From Cryptomeria japonica (lineage: Eukaryota; Streptophyta; Pinopsida; Cupressales; Cupressaceae), in contig NC_081413.1 of NCBI RefSeq assembly GCF_030272615.1, positions 444,129,038-444,193,037 on the forward strand: 64,000 nt of DNA, given 5' to 3'. How positions within the stretch are numbered: the stretch's first letter is position 1; the number at the start of each line of letters is the position of its first letter. The notes under the pieces were generated by a model, which saw only the letters and a program-made list of their open reading frames with translations, ran no database searches and was not told the origin of the DNA. Made by a program: the position numbers and the translations under genes. This document shows, one piece after another, positions 1-11,846 of this stretch.

Positions 1-420
1 GAAATCTAAAATTGTGCATGATCCTTGATTAGCTCCACATTTGCAACCCTAAAACTTATTGCAATCTTGAACATGGAGTCTTCAAAACCAATGCTTGTAA
101 TAATGTAAGTTGTACCTCTACTTATGAATTTAAAGAGTTGGCATTGTTAGAAAATATTGTTGGATCTTGGTAAGCTAAGGTGTGAAAGTTTACTAGGGTT
201 TTCCCTTAAGCCTTGGTCAAACATCATTGATCAATTAAATAATTTGTAGAAAATTTAAATATATACCATACTAAATGAAATAGATGTGTAAATAGTTGCT
301 AGTGACACAAAATAGTGATAATGAGAACTTGAGATTAGATTTAATAAATAATGGTAATGAACTCATCCAAGAACTAGACTTTTTTTGGTAGTTGATATAA
401 TAGCTAACATAATCCAAATT
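1..420. repeat. Unclassified dispersed repeat, copy A
   Basis: This stretch matches, by eye and with many substitutions, two blocks further along: 31771-31910 (shared word AAAATTGTGCATGATG/C and the following 110 bases) and 34150-34400 (shared words AATTAAATAATTTGTA and AATAGATGTGTAAATA). Copy A is continuous, while the other copy is split by a LINE. No reading frame of note and no family recognised. Confidence 0.55.
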
Positions 421-1050
421 ACTCATGTATGGTGGAGCTATCAAAAGGGAATATGTGATTAAGAGTTTTTTAATGCATGAAATATAATTACTAATACTTG
501 CACCTAGATCAGAGAGGAAGTTGACCTTCTCTGAAGATTCAACTTCATTGACAAGTGTCTCACACCTTGAGGTTGTTTAAATTATGTCATTGGAATGCTA
601 GATCTAGTCCATCAAGGTGCAATTTTATGTAACAATAGTTGCTTCTTTTAGATACTCACCTCTTAAAAAGCCCTAATTATACCATGTGGAAGATAAGGAT
701 GTGTTATGATTCTCCATTTTGAAGATCTATGGAGGATCATTACCGTTATAGTGTAGCATCTAATTGATGCAAATGAGAGGAAATTTTTTGATAAGGCTAA
801 TGCAAATGCCTTGATTTTGATCACACTTAGCATCTTTGATAATTTTTGCCACATATTTGGATGTGACAATAGCAAAGGAGACCTAAGATGCTCTATCCAT
901 CATATGTGAAGTATAGAACCAAACCAAGATCCTCCATCTAAAGTTGAGGAATTCTTGCATTAGATGTGAGAGCTCCAAATAGAGCTTGTCATTCTTAAAA
1001 TTGATTTGTTTAAAATTCAAGCCATCTATTTGTCAAGTCTTATGTGGGAC
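421..1050. other. Unassigned AT-rich DNA
   Basis: No convincing reading frame, repeat or RNA gene was seen here. The open frame on the minus strand at 663-875 has no recognisable domain. Confidence 0.5.
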
Positions 1051-1139
1051 AAAAGATTTATTTTTTTCTTTTAATCAAACAATTGATTTGTGTGAAATTA
1101 TGGTTGATAACGAATGTGAGGCTAAGGGGTAGAGTATGT

Positions 1140-1560
1140 CTAAAAATACAAATTTTGCAAATTGTGATATTGATAACAAAGGATGGTTTGAAAACAATAT
1201 TGGATTTAAAATCATGAATAAAATGGATTATAAAGGTAAAGGATTGGGAAAACATGAACAAGGAATTATAGAGACTATTTTGCCAATAATGAGGTAAAAC
1301 TATGAGGGTCTTGGACATGTCACAAAAAAAGAAAATGATGCTACTAGTTCAAGAAAAGCATCTCAAGGAAGGCATTATGTTAGGTGTTCTCATTGCAATA
1401 GAGGAGGACACAAAAAAGATATGAGTTGGGATCTACATCCCTATAGTATTTGTGGTTTAAGAAGTCATTTTGAAACAATGTGTTGGAAGAAAGAATGGAA
1501 GAAAGAATCTATGACAGGTTGTATAAAAATGGATTGTTGATGGACCTATGGATCTAGTTG
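1140..1560 (+). pseudogene. Decayed G-patch / zinc-knuckle reading frame
   Basis: Plus-strand translation shows a G-patch-like glycine motif (KGKGLGKHEQGI, about 1220-1260) followed after a stop by a degenerate pair of zinc knuckles (CSHCNRGGH at about 1389-1415, then SICGLRSHFETMC at about 1447-1485, whose first cysteine reads as tyrosine). G-patches bind RNA or RNA helicases, and CCHC knuckles bind nucleic acid. The combination occurs in plant retroelement polyproteins and related host-like proteins. The frame is broken by a stop near 1300 and ends at about 1540. It is probably a remnant of a retroelement rather than a working gene. The parent family is not identified. Confidence 0.45.
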
Positions 1561-2221
1561 GGAAAATCTTACATGTTCAAAAGGTTGTACAAAGTTTCAT
1601 ATTTGAAAAATGTTATTAATCATAAAAGCTTTGGATGTTCAAAAGGGATGATAAATGTTTTGAGTTAAAAGAAAATAATTTCTAGAAAGACATTTTCAAA
1701 AAGTGAAGATGCAAAAGTTTTAGGATGTTTTGAAGAAACTATCACAACAATTGAAGAAAATTGGAGCACAACAAGAAAGCAGAGGAGAAGAGTTTGACTA
1801 TCATATTAGGTGAAGAAAGGTGCAAAGAACAAAATGATAAATGGTATGATAATAGTTGAGATTAAGGGGCCTATTGGAGATTGTAATCTCAACAACCCAA
1901 CCATATAAACATTAATTGTTGCCATCTTTTGTCAACTTCATATCCTCCTTCATATCCTTTGTATGAAAAAGATATATGTAGCATTAAAAACAAATCTTGT
2001 GTGATGATCTCTCTAGGACTTCAATGGATTTCATCCTACCTCTCCACTATCACATCAATTGCCTTCTCACTACTCTGTAGCTATTTAAAAGTTTTTTTTA
2101 TATTCAATAAGTCTTCATTTTGTCTGCACCTTAGACTAGAGTCGAACTCCTCATTTGAGCTCTAAGGAGGATTGGGGATGTACATATATTAATCATTATG
2201 ACTCCAAATTTTTTGATAAAG
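1561..2221. other. Unassigned DNA
   Basis: Contains a short open frame at 1929-2165 without recognisable domain. Nothing else supported. Confidence 0.4.
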
Positions 2222-4016
2222 ATAAACGAGTTTTAAATGGACCCGAAACCAGAAGTTTTACAAAAGTCAACCATCAGCCAAACAGACAAAAACCAATAGC
2301 AAAATAGGGGAGCACCCCAGGATAGACACAAAAGAAAAATAGACATAGACAACAAAACAAAAGAACTCAAATGAGAGAGTGCACCGGAGCCTTGTTTTTC
2401 TGGATGGTAATCTTATTGATTTCCTCCAGTTCATCCATAATGAATCTGGAGGTGCCCTTATTGCTGCTCTTGCTTCTGGTCCTGGAACTAGGGCCTGTGG
2501 TTTTGTTGCCTTCAGCAACCATGTCTTCACCTCAAGATCTTTCTCAAGTTCACTATTAATGGATCTGTACTCCACAACCATGACATTCATCTTTTTGAGC
2601 CCCTCTATACTATTATTCATGTCCTCCTTCCTTATGTTGACCAGGTTCTTGAGGTTTTTTTATCTCCACCATAGACTATGCCACCTTTTCAATTCTTTGT
2701 TCATGCTTGCATTTCATAACCTCAACATATTGGGAGAGCTTCTGGGTCATAATCATGAGCTTCTTAGATTTTCTAGGCTCTGGCGAAGCTGTGAAGATAT
2801 CTATTATATCCTTAACCCCCACTTTGAGGGTATCAATTTCTCTCTCCACCCACTTCCAGTAGCTCTCCTAGCTTTTGGTCACTTCCATCACTAGGTTCAT
2901 TAGAGTACCATTTCTCTGTAACCCACTATACTCTTGTTTAGGCATGATCCCCTACTTTTCCTTCAGGACGTTAATAGGAATGTCTTGTTTAATTTTCTGG
3001 TCCGAAGTCTTCGGACCATAGTCCTTAGTCACAAGCTTCTTCTCTTTAGAAAGAGGCTTAGCCTTAGAAATTAGTTTGTTGGTAGATTTATATTTGTTGG
3101 CCGCCCATCTGGGGGAATTATTGCTGCTAAACATACCAAGGGTGACCATCATCTCTCCTTCTTCCATAGGCTTATAATCAGGGTCGTTAAAAGGAATGGC
3201 ACCCCCACTATCTCCAAATCCATTTCTGAGTTAGAGACTTCCTAAGTATTATTATGTTGGCCTTTCTCATATAGAGAGGGAACAACTTCAAGGGCCTTAG
3301 CGTACTCCATGATGAGCACAATAAGCCCTTCATGGAGAATAGGATTATTTGGATTTTCCATATATTTTTCAAGACTATTCTCTAAAGAGGAGGCCAGATA
3401 GAAAGTAGTAGAAATATTTTTACCATGCCTAAAATGGTTCAAAATGGTAAAATGGTAGGAAAAGATACTAGCATATCTGCCATCAAGCATAATATACCTC
3501 ACGATGAACTTAGCCATGTCTGCCTAGGGAGCCATAAGATGTTTCATGTTGTAGCCACCATCACCCATTTTGTTAACTCTTGAGCGCTCCTTGTCTTTGT
3601 CAAAAAAATTTGCCAAGTCTTCCTCCCTAGTTTTCCTCTCTATAGAACCTTCTGTCATTCATCGCCAAACTGGTAACTATCACCACCAGGGTTTCATCCT
3701 ACTGGTAATCAACACCATAATCCCTCAAAACCCCTTTCTTCCACCCATTGACAAAGGTTTCTGTGAGCCTAGGAGAAGGGCCATGGAGTCTTTCCAGGAA
3801 GGGGACAATTCTCCCATCAATGATTTCCTACCACACCTCCTTGTTTTTCTTCCATTTCTTAAAAGTAGATGGTTCTTGCCTATTCTTGTCCCCATCCATA
3901 GTGATCTTCTTCCATAAACAATAGGAAATGGGCCACACTAGAGAACTCTCTGAATAGTAGCAGGAAATGGGCCACACCAGAAAAATCTTTGAATAGTAGC
4001 AGGAAATGGACCACAT
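2222..4016 (-). pseudogene. Unrecognised retroelement-type reading frame, decayed
   Basis: Reading the minus strand from about 4000 downward gives one theme broken by stops: a basic start (MDGDKNRQEPSTFKKW), a segment with FLERLHGPSPR, then a folded-looking block at 3517-3242 (SYHFTILNHFRHGKN, HEGLIVLIMEYAKALE), a lysine-rich linker at 3167-2952, and a charged and then hydrophobic C-terminus at 2620-2267. No domain was recognised. Its minus-strand 3' end (about 2222-2380) resembles 31420-31590, including a terminal TTTATCAAAAA-type tail, so the unit belongs to a dispersed family that ends at a fixed 3' terminus, as LINEs and processed copies do. It could be an ORF1-type protein of the LINE family next to it, but it lies downstream of that LINE's RNase H, so it is more likely a separate insertion. 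Confidence 0.4.
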
Positions 4017-4169
4017 AATTAGGCAGAAAATCCAAGCATAAGGAAAGTTTCTAGATCTTCAGAAAATAAAAAAGAGTCATTTCCCCAACAACTCAATCAA
4101 ATCATGATTAAAATTCATTGATTAATGCAAGTGGGTGTAATCATCACAAGTGGAATCTCACAAGTTTTT

Positions 4170-4622
4170 TGGGAATGAATCCCTACTGCTCCACCATTTA
4201 GTCGCCATGTTTCCCACCACCATATTGGCCAATAGATCCCTCACTTTGTTCCCTTCCTGAAAGAAGTGCAAAATTTTAAATTCTTCCAACTCATTTATTA
4301 TATCCCAGCAATCCCTGATCAGATTAGCAATTGTCTAGCTAGGATCTATGTGCCCATTCAGGCAATTAATAGTTTTAAGTGAGTCAGACTCCAGCCAGAT
4401 CTTTCTAAAGCTTTCTCTTTTAGCTATGTGTAGCCCAATGTTGGCAGCGTTGGCCTCTTCCAAGTGGTCGGATTGGGTGCCCAGAGGGAGCACCATCGTA
4501 GAAACTAGCAAACCCATATGATTCCTAGCCACTCCCCTGCACCCGGCCGACCCAAGATTCACTTTAGCTGCCCATCCACATTGATTTTGATCCATCCCAT
4601 AGGGGGGAAGGCCAAAGAACAT
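4170..4622 (-). pseudogene. LINE RNase H domain
   Basis: C-terminal RNase H of the minus-strand LINE. The visible blocks are KVNLGSAGCRGVARNHMG at the start, EEANAANIGLHIAKRE in the middle, IWLESDSLKTINCL (usual E-G/S-D-S block), and FQEGNKVRDLLANMV near the end (about 4210-4260), which matches the usual H..EGN..AD.LAN ending. One stop at about 4335 interrupts the frame. The first catalytic aspartate position reads as asparagine (NLGSAG), so the copy would be inactive even without the stop. Confidence 0.7.
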
Positions 4623-5261
4623 TTTGTCTGCACTGCTTTATTTTATGCACTGGAATGGAAATATCCCAATCAATTTGCCATCATTTGATAGCATCCCATT
4701 CCTCCTAGAGAGTAGAGAGGGGATGGTCATTATTTCTACTGGGGTAGGAGTGCAATAAATTCTTCTTGGTATAATTATGCATTATAGCAGCCACAACAAG
4801 CGTAGAATATTCCAAATCTCTAAAGACTCTATTATTTCTTTCTTTCTAAATACCCCAAGCAATATGAGGAAGAGACAATTTACAAAGAACTCCCAAAGCC
4901 TTATTGTCAAAGGGGCACTTCCATTCAAACCACAACCTTTGAACAAAATCAAGGAAAAACCAATCAATGTTCCAAATATCAAGGAAGAAATTTCAGATAT
5001 CCTTGACAAAAGAGCAGTGAAGCAGCAAATAACCAACATTTTCATCTGCTTCTTTGCAAAGGAAGCATATATTAGTAACGGGAAGACCTATTTTGCAAAT
5101 ATTGTCAATGGTAGAGATCTTACCCTACATAAACAACCAGAAAAAAATGTTAATTTTCTGAGTTAAGAGCTTATTCCAGATACCCGCTCAGAAGGGGGGG
5201 AGTTTCCAGAGATGAACTTGTAAGCATCAACAACTTTGAATTTCCCAGAAGAGGAGAAATT

Positions 5262-5720
5262 TTAGAACACTTCATCCACCACATGAGAGCGGGGAATGTG
5301 TATATAATTCAACCAAGGGTACATACGTATCAAAGCATTATCCACAGAATTAAGATCTAACGAGGCTCCATCTCTAATATAATCAGCCACCCAGGAGCCA
5401 ATTTTTTTGAGACATAATTCTTTGAAAGGAGAAGCCCAAACAGAATCTGATAGGGGGTCATCACCAGTCCACCAGTCATCCCAAAACCTGATTTTGGCAC
5501 CATTCCCCAACACCCATCTACAACCATGTAAAATAACTTTGGAGGAGCCACAAAGGTTTCTCCATAAATCAGAAACAATATTGGGAAGGTCATAAGATTC
5601 TAGAGTGTTTTGGATATCCAAAATGTGGTATTTATGTTTGAAAATGTCAATCCATTCATTATTCTCTTTAAGACATCTCCATAGTTGCTTGGCCATCAGG
5701 GCTTTATTGAAATCTCTCAA
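5262..5720 (-). pseudogene. LINE zf-RVT linker region
   Basis: The 152-residue frame starts MRDFNKALMAKQLWRC and contains ILHGCRWVLGNGAKIRFWDDWW, the conserved stretch between reverse transcriptase and the zinc-finger RVT domain in plant LINE ORF2 proteins. It has no independent function. It sits in order between the reverse transcriptase and RNase H parts of the minus-strand LINE. Confidence 0.75.
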
Positions 5721-5917
5721 ATTTCAAATGTCCAATCCTCCCATGGACTTCGGAAGGTAAACATGATTCCAAGCCACAAGATATAATCTATTCTTAGATT
5801 CAATCCTTTTCCACAAATTTTTTTTTGAATTCTTTCTAGTTTATCAACAATTTTGGCAGGAATATTGAATAAACTCATAGCATAAACCAAGAGGCTCTAT
5901 AGCAAAGCTTTGAGTAG

Positions 5918-7098
5918 CTAGAGCTTAGTAGCTTGGCTTAACAAAGCACCTTTCCACCCAACCAACTTACTCTGGAATCTATCAATAAGGTTTTCCCAAA
6001 AGGAGTTTGGGGCCAGACCCTGGCAGAGGGGAAAACCTAAATAAGAGTCAAGCAAAATTGTAACTCTACACCCTAGAATCAAGGCAATCTTATTTTTTCT
6101 GTGCTCAGAAGTGTTAAAGAAAAAAATTGAGCTTTTAGCCAAGCTAATTTTTTGCCCAGTGCCATGTTCATAAGTATCCAGAGTCTTTTTTAAATTCTTA
6201 GCTTCTTTAACTGAACCTTCCCCAATCAACAAAGTATCATCCACAAATGTTTGGTGAGAGCATGAGGAGGCCTGAGAGGAGGACCATAATCCCATAATAT
6301 TTCCTTTTCTGACTTCCCTCTAGATAATTTTACTGAGAGCTTCACTCATCAGAATGAATAGGAAAGGAGATAGAGGATCCCCCTGTCTAATGCCCCTTGA
6401 CGCGGAGAAGAAACTCGAGGCAGATCCATTAATCAAGACTAAAAATTTGGGAGTGGACAAACATTATTCAATAATCTGGATGAAATTATCTGTGAATCCA
6501 AACGCCTTAAGGATTCAGAGAAGAAAACTCTAGTTGACTCTATCAAAAGCTTTCAGCAAGTCCAATTTCAGAAAAAAAAACCAGGTTTTTTATTGATACA
6601 TAAGGAGTGGATGTTCTCATGCACCACAATAACAGAATCCAAGATCTGCCTCCTAGGAACAAACCCATTTTGATGCTTTGAAATTAAAGAAGGGATGAAA
6701 TTCTTAAGTCTGAGCACCAGGATTTTGGTGAAAATTTTATATATAGAATTGCAAAGACTAATAGGTCTAAAATCTTGAAAAGAGCAGGCATTAGGTTTCT
6801 TGGGGATGAGGACAAGGAAGGTGGCATTCAGCTCCATCAGGATAGAGTGAGATCCAAAAATTTCTTGAGTCGCAACAAGCACATCAGAGCAAATAATCTA
6901 CCAATTTTTGTGAAAGAAAAATAGAGGGAAGCCATCAGGGCCAGGGACTTTGTTACCTTGAAAAGAGAAGACCGCATTGCAAACTTCATCAAGAGAAGGG
7001 ATTCTGGTAAGCTCCAAGTTCATATCTTGAGAGACAATGATGGGAATCTCCTCCAAGATCTCATTTTGGGCTAGAGGGTCAAGAGGATCATCCACCAA
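5918..7098 (-). pseudogene. LINE reverse transcriptase domain, interrupted
   Basis: RNA-templated DNA synthesis domain of a non-LTR retrotransposon. Visible blocks in order are GNKVPGPDG (about 6955), LVLIPKKPNACSFQDFRPIS (about 6770-6830), QNGFVPRRQILDS (about 6640-6680), [13 protein letters not shown] (about 6340-6400) and the catalytic F-V-D-D block (TFVDDTLLIGEG, about 6220-6250), where most relatives have FADD. Stops and frame changes fall between 6568 and 6295 and near 6890, so no continuous protein can be made. It belongs to the same element as the zinc-finger and RNase H segments at lower coordinates. Confidence 0.85.
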
Positions 7099-7429
7099 AA
7101 GGAGATTAGTGAAAAAAATGATGGCTTCCTGTAAAATCTCTTCATGCTTCTCAACGCATCTCTGGTCAAACTGAATTTTATTTATTCTATTAATAGCCCT
7201 GTGTTAAAGGGATGTCATATGAAAGAACTTAGTGTTTTTGTCACCACTTTTAAGCCATAAAGCTTTGGATATGTGCTTCCAGAATTCCTCCTCTTTGGAA
7301 ATAATATCATGCAATTTAGTCAAAATCTCAATTGCTTTGTTCGAGACATCTTTACCAAACCCAAAAACTTGGGTATGCTTTTGAACCTCCTCAAGATCTA
7401 GTTTGACCTTATCTAAACTTCAAAGATAT

Positions 7430-8645
7430 AAAATGTTGTGTTAAGAAGAATATCATTCTGAATGTACTAGGTCTAATGTATGAGCTACAACTCATTAAGT
7501 TAATGTAATATTTTATTTTGATCAATATAAACTTTGACTTTTTCTTCACTTTTGTTTCTCTCCTTCATTCTTACAGGAATTGAGGAAGGAAATTAAATGA
7601 AGGAAAATTTTGTTAATTACCAAAGTGGATAGAACCATTCGGTGTGTGGCTAAGACAACAATTTACTCAATGAAGCTTGAATACCAAATTTTGAGTCAGC
7701 ATCATGAACTCAAGGAATGACTAGTCAAATTATGTTGCCATAAGTCTATTCTCAAAAAAGATGGGTCTTTTGTGTAGAGGGATATGCATAAACGAATTTT
7801 TATAGGTGACAAACAACATATATTAGGAATTGTTAGGCCAAGTTGGTGCCCATTGTGCAAATCAAATGGGGACAGTGCTGACCATCTACTACTTAGGTGT
7901 GAGGTGGCTTCAAAATGTTGGGATTGGCTTATAGGAAAGGTGGAATGGTGTGGGACGAGACTAGAAGATCCTTTTTCCTTCCTCAAGGGATGGCCAAACC
8001 TAATGTTGTATCATTCTGGAAAGATATTCGGACCGTATTTGCTTCAATTATTTTGTGGATAATCTGGTTACATTGCAACAAACACATCTTCTAGGGTAAG
8101 GAGTGATCAGTGGAGTAGATTATAACTAGTATAGAGGTAGGGATTGTTGAAGTTCTAAATGCGTGTTCTCCACAACAAATGAAGGTAGCCTTTTCAAGTT
8201 GGGACAATAGGTTGATGAAGTCTTGGAAAGAGTTAAAATGCCAAAATATTATGTTAATCCGGTTGTCTTTTCCAAGGATAGGAGGAAGACAGATGGAAAT
8301 GTCCTCTGAGAGGGTGTCTAAAGTTAAACTTTGATGGTGGTTCTTAAGGGAATTTGAGAGCTTCTAGAGAAAGTTGCATAATCAAATATGAGGATGGCGA
8401 ATTGGTATGGGGTGTCTCAAAGAGGTTGGCAGTGGTACAAACTATGAGACAACAATGAGGACCTTAGACATTGGTCTTAGCCTATGTTTATCTAAGAGAA
8501 TTTTGGCAAATGAAATTGAAGGGGATTCATAGGTATGTATTAATATGATCAAAGCAAAATCAATTAGTATTTGGAACCTTCAAGGATGGATAGAGTGGAT
8601 CTGGTGTAAGTTGACTGCCCTTGACTTCTTCTCGATTAATCATGT
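7430..8645 (+). mobile_element. LINE 3' part, left piece (split by the LTR element)
   Basis: Plus-strand remnant of a second LINE. A zinc-finger RVT motif lies at about 7840-7930 (CPLCKSNGDSADHLLLRC, then CWDWL), followed by an RNase H region with many stops from about 8290. Its final part continues on the far side of the Tat element at 26904, where translation resumes with YREAIDLLANAV. The join inside the conserved H.YRE..D.LAN block shows the LTR element inserted into this LINE. The left limit near 7430 is approximate. Confidence 0.75.
8641..8645. repeat. Target site duplication, left copy (CATGT)
   Basis: Five bases directly before the TGTAGACG start of the 5' LTR, repeated exactly after the 3' LTR at 26899-26903. 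Five base pairs is the usual duplication for Ty3/Gypsy integrases. Confidence 0.9.
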
Positions 8646-10113
8646 TGTAGACGTATAAAAATGACCATATTCCTAAATGAATATTTTATGATCATTTCTC
8701 TATTTAATTAAATCCAATTTAATTAAACTATCCACATTCCTCTATTTAATTAAATAAATTATTCAATTTATTTAAATTAAATTCACTATACCCATTTAAT
8801 GAATAAATCATTTTATTCAATTAAAACCCCCCTATCCACTTTTAATTAAATTCAAATTTAATTAAATAGTGATCCCAAATTGAATAAATCAAATTTATTT
8901 AATTACAACCAAATTGAATGAATTAAATTATTTCAATTAAATCCTATTATCCCTCCATCCACTTGTAAAATCCCAAACCCCTTTCTAATCCCTTCTAGAA
9001 TCTTCTAAAAACTTCTAATTAACCTAACCCTCCTCTAAATTTTGTCACATCCCTAAACAAAGGGAAGTCACTTCTCAAATGGCTTAAAGTCTTTGATAAC
9101 CATTAAAGGTTTTCAACCTTCAACCACCAAAACCCTTAAAGTCTTTGAAAACCATTGAAGGCTTCCAACCTTCAACCACTTAATCCCTAAAGTCTCCAAT
9201 AACCATTAATGGTTAATTCAAACCCTCCCACATGGTTAAAACATTTGTTTTGACTCAACCTCTATCCAACCCAAGGGTCTCATCAGGCCATTAATGCTTT
9301 GACCATGATTATCTCTTAATCATTTGCACAAAGGTTTATCCTTGGATTAACTCTTAATCCAGTGGGTAAGCCTAACTTAGACTTGACCCTTAGCCTTTAG
9401 ATAACCATGAGGTCTTCTCAAGCCTTTAATGCCTCCAACCCTTTCTCTCAATCCAATCCTATATTGACACTTGTCACCATTTCATTGGTGCCAATTGTGC
9501 ACATGGATCCCCAACTTTCAAACCTGGCCCTTGATTAAACCTTTCAATCTTGACCATCCATTGCCCTGTTTATGCTATAAATAGAGCTCTCATTCCTCCA
9601 TTCTCAACAATCATCTTTCAAATTTGAAGCATTACACTTATGCTCAAATTCTTTCAAGCTTTCATATCATTTTTATGTTCATCATTTAGCCTCTTTTAGA
9701 ATAGAAATTAGACTAAATATGCATGTTTAGAATACTTTCTTTATCATTTAGCTCAATCATAGACTAAATATATCATGTTAGGATAGTACTCATACTAACC
9801 TTGTCATCTTATCATCTAGTCTATTGCATTTTAAAATCATACCTAGCTTATAACACATTTCATTCTAAAAATCTATCAAAGCATCCCTCGTTCTTACATT
9901 TGCCATCCCTAAACCATTTTGCTCAGTGATCTGAGAGCAAAAACATTGGTTTGAGGGACATTGTGAGATAGAGAACCATGGGACCCTCCTTGAGAAGTTG
10001 AGTAACACTACGTTACTCCATAGCTTGCATCAAGAAGTCCTGTGTGTGTGTGGACTAGTATTTTGAAATATTTTCACATATTGAGTTTTATTTGCCCACT
10101 TTTCCCGCATATA
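8646..10113 (+). repeat. 5' LTR (1468 bp)
   Basis: Starts TGTAGACG and ends GCATATA; the matching end of the other LTR is GCATACA, so the terminal CA has become TA here. I counted 19 base differences and one 2-bp indel (in a GT run near 10050) against the 3' LTR, about 1.3 percent. The first 330 bases are very AT-rich with repeated TTAATTAA-type palindromes; the rest is C-rich with duplicated phrases (CCTTCAACCAC, TTAAAGTCTTTGA). It carries a TATA box at 9576. Confidence 0.95.
9576..9583 (+). promoter_or_regulatory. TATA box of 5' LTR (TATAAATA)
   Basis: TATAAATAGAG sits 930 bases into the LTR, followed after about 25-35 bases by a C/A-rich stretch suited to transcription start. Its position is conserved in the other LTR at 26359. 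It probably drives the sense gag-pol transcript. Confidence 0.7.
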
Positions 10114-10117
10114 TTTC

Positions 10118-10135
10118 TGGCACCCACCGTGGGGC
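10118..10135 (+). other. Primer binding site
   Basis: TGGCACCCACCGTGGGGC begins four bases after the 5' LTR, with the TGG expected to pair with a tRNA CCA end. Similar strings are found at this place in other plant Tat-type elements. The tRNA used was not determined. Confidence 0.75.
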
Positions 10136-10278
10136 TCGAACCTACATAACAAATCGATTTTTGAAACTAACCACTTTTGCAGGCACGCGGGAAAATTGAA
10201 GTAGTGCTTTCGATTTTTGAAACTAACCACTTTTGTAGGCACGTGGAAAAATTGAAGTAGCGTATCCAATCAATAGAG

Positions 10279-10643
10279 TAGCACATCCAACACACTGTTT
10301 AGCGCGTATAGTTTGCAAACTAGTGCGTGAAAACATCTTTGCAGTGCATGGCTCCCTCTAACATTTTCCTGTAGGTCTTGACGTGGGCGAAACACAGAGT
10401 AGCGCATTCAACAACCAGAATAGCGCATAAGATCCCCATTCCAGCGCTTCTAATCCATAATATAGCGCATGAAACTCATACATTAGCGCATCATATTTGA
10501 AATTACCTGCAGCGTCAAAAAAACACAGAATAGCGTTTCCAGAACCCACAGTAGCGCATCCAGAGAATAGAGTAGCGCATTTAGCATAAATTTTAGCGCA
10601 TAGATCATATTCTGTAGCTCGTACAGTTTGTTCTGTAGTGCAT
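10279..10643 (+). repeat. 21-bp phased TAGCGCAT array A (sense leader)
   Basis: Fifteen copies of an octamer close to TAGCGCRT start at 10279, 10300, 10321, 10342, then 10400, 10421, 10442, 10463, 10484, then 10531, 10552, 10573, 10594, 10615 and 10636. Inside each block the spacing is exactly 21 bp; the sequence between octamers is not conserved. One sense frame reads a loose heptad with Leu/Val/Ile-Ala-His. It lies between the primer binding site and gag, so it is part of the RNA leader. Confidence 0.9.
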
Positions 10644-11846
10644 CACAGTCAGAGAAAAACAAAAACAAATTTTTTTTTTTATTGTAACCGAACTGGAATA
10701 TTAGACTTGTGGAAGTCCCCCATATTCGCTAACAATTTTTATTTTTTTGGTTTGCTTGCAGGATTCTAACAGTTTCTTGCAGGTAGGGCGAGCAATTTTA
10801 TTTTAAAAACGTTTTCTTTTGTTGACCTTCAAATCAAAAATTTGCTTTGTTGACCATTTCCTTTCTATAGATCAGAAAATCTTTATTTTCAAGATTAAAA
10901 AGGACATCATGCTTGTTGGAGCAACATCTCCAAATAGAGGTTAGCAAATCATTGTTTTGAAGGATAAAAAAAACAACTTGATTGCCTTGTCTCGAAAGTG
11001 GAAGGAATATGCTCTCCCCTTAACTAGGTGATCAAAAATCCAGACCACTCTTACAGCTTTCAGTAATTCAAGCATTTAAAACCTTTAGCAGGCCTGCCTT
11101 CCCGAGGAGTTGTAATCAACTCTTAAAGCCATTTATGGCCGGTGTGAAGGGAACGACCTAAGTGGGGAATGACTTTGATGCCAAGAATTCCAACCCACTA
11201 TAATCAAATATGGAATGTGACGAAAGTCCTTTTCAACGGTTGCGCGCAGTGATTAGCCTTCCCCCAGTATCCTTGAGATACGTAAAGCCTTTGTTCTAAA
11301 GGTTGGGAAGCCTCTTGAGGGAGTTTATCACTGACGGCCGAACAGGAAGCCTGATTAAGAACCATAGAATTAGAAACTTTGAACCGAGTCAGTAACCAAA
11401 CATTTGTAACATCATAGTGCAAGGGTGGGGAAGAATCCGCCCCCAAGATTACTCACCATATATCTCCCAAGATAACTACTCAACTGTGAAGCAATTCACT
11501 TTGGGTTAACTTCTGGCAAAAGGCAAAAAAACGGGCGCCCCCTAAGGGGTGACATGGCTGTTTGAGCTGACGGAGTATCGAGACTAGTGGGCTATGATGT
11601 TATTTATGACCCTTGACTAAAGCGTCTATCTGAAGTGTATTACTTGTATCCAGACCTATTAAAACATTGGGGATTTGAACACATCCTCACAGAACATACA
11701 CTTTTTGTTAGATTAGGCAAAATGGTTGTACTTTTTGTGCTGTGCTTGCAGTTATTACTTCAAAAAATCATCCATCGCACTTGAAAATTTCTCAACAAAA
11801 ATAAAAAACCTCAAGAAATCACCCAAACGGAAAAATCAGGGCAGTC
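10644..11846 (+). other. Leader between arrays A and B
   Basis: About 1.2 kb without a convincing gene. It has a T/A run near 10670 and several TTGCAG acceptor-like strings (about 10755, 10780 and 11745), so an intron in the leader is possible but unproven. The minus-strand open frame at 11204-11446 has no recognised domain. Confidence 0.4.

Larger units (their letters stand above)
4170..7420 (-). mobile_element. L1-type LINE, 5'-truncated and broken (ORF2)
   Basis: On the minus strand the order is reverse transcriptase (7098-5918), zinc-finger RVT region (5720-5262) and RNase H (4622-4170), the usual order of the second ORF of plant L1-type non-LTR retrotransposons. The endonuclease normally at the N-terminus is not seen, so the copy is truncated near 7420 or replaced there by the next element. 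Several stops and frame changes make it inactive. No poly(A) tail or target duplication could be assigned. Confidence 0.85.
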
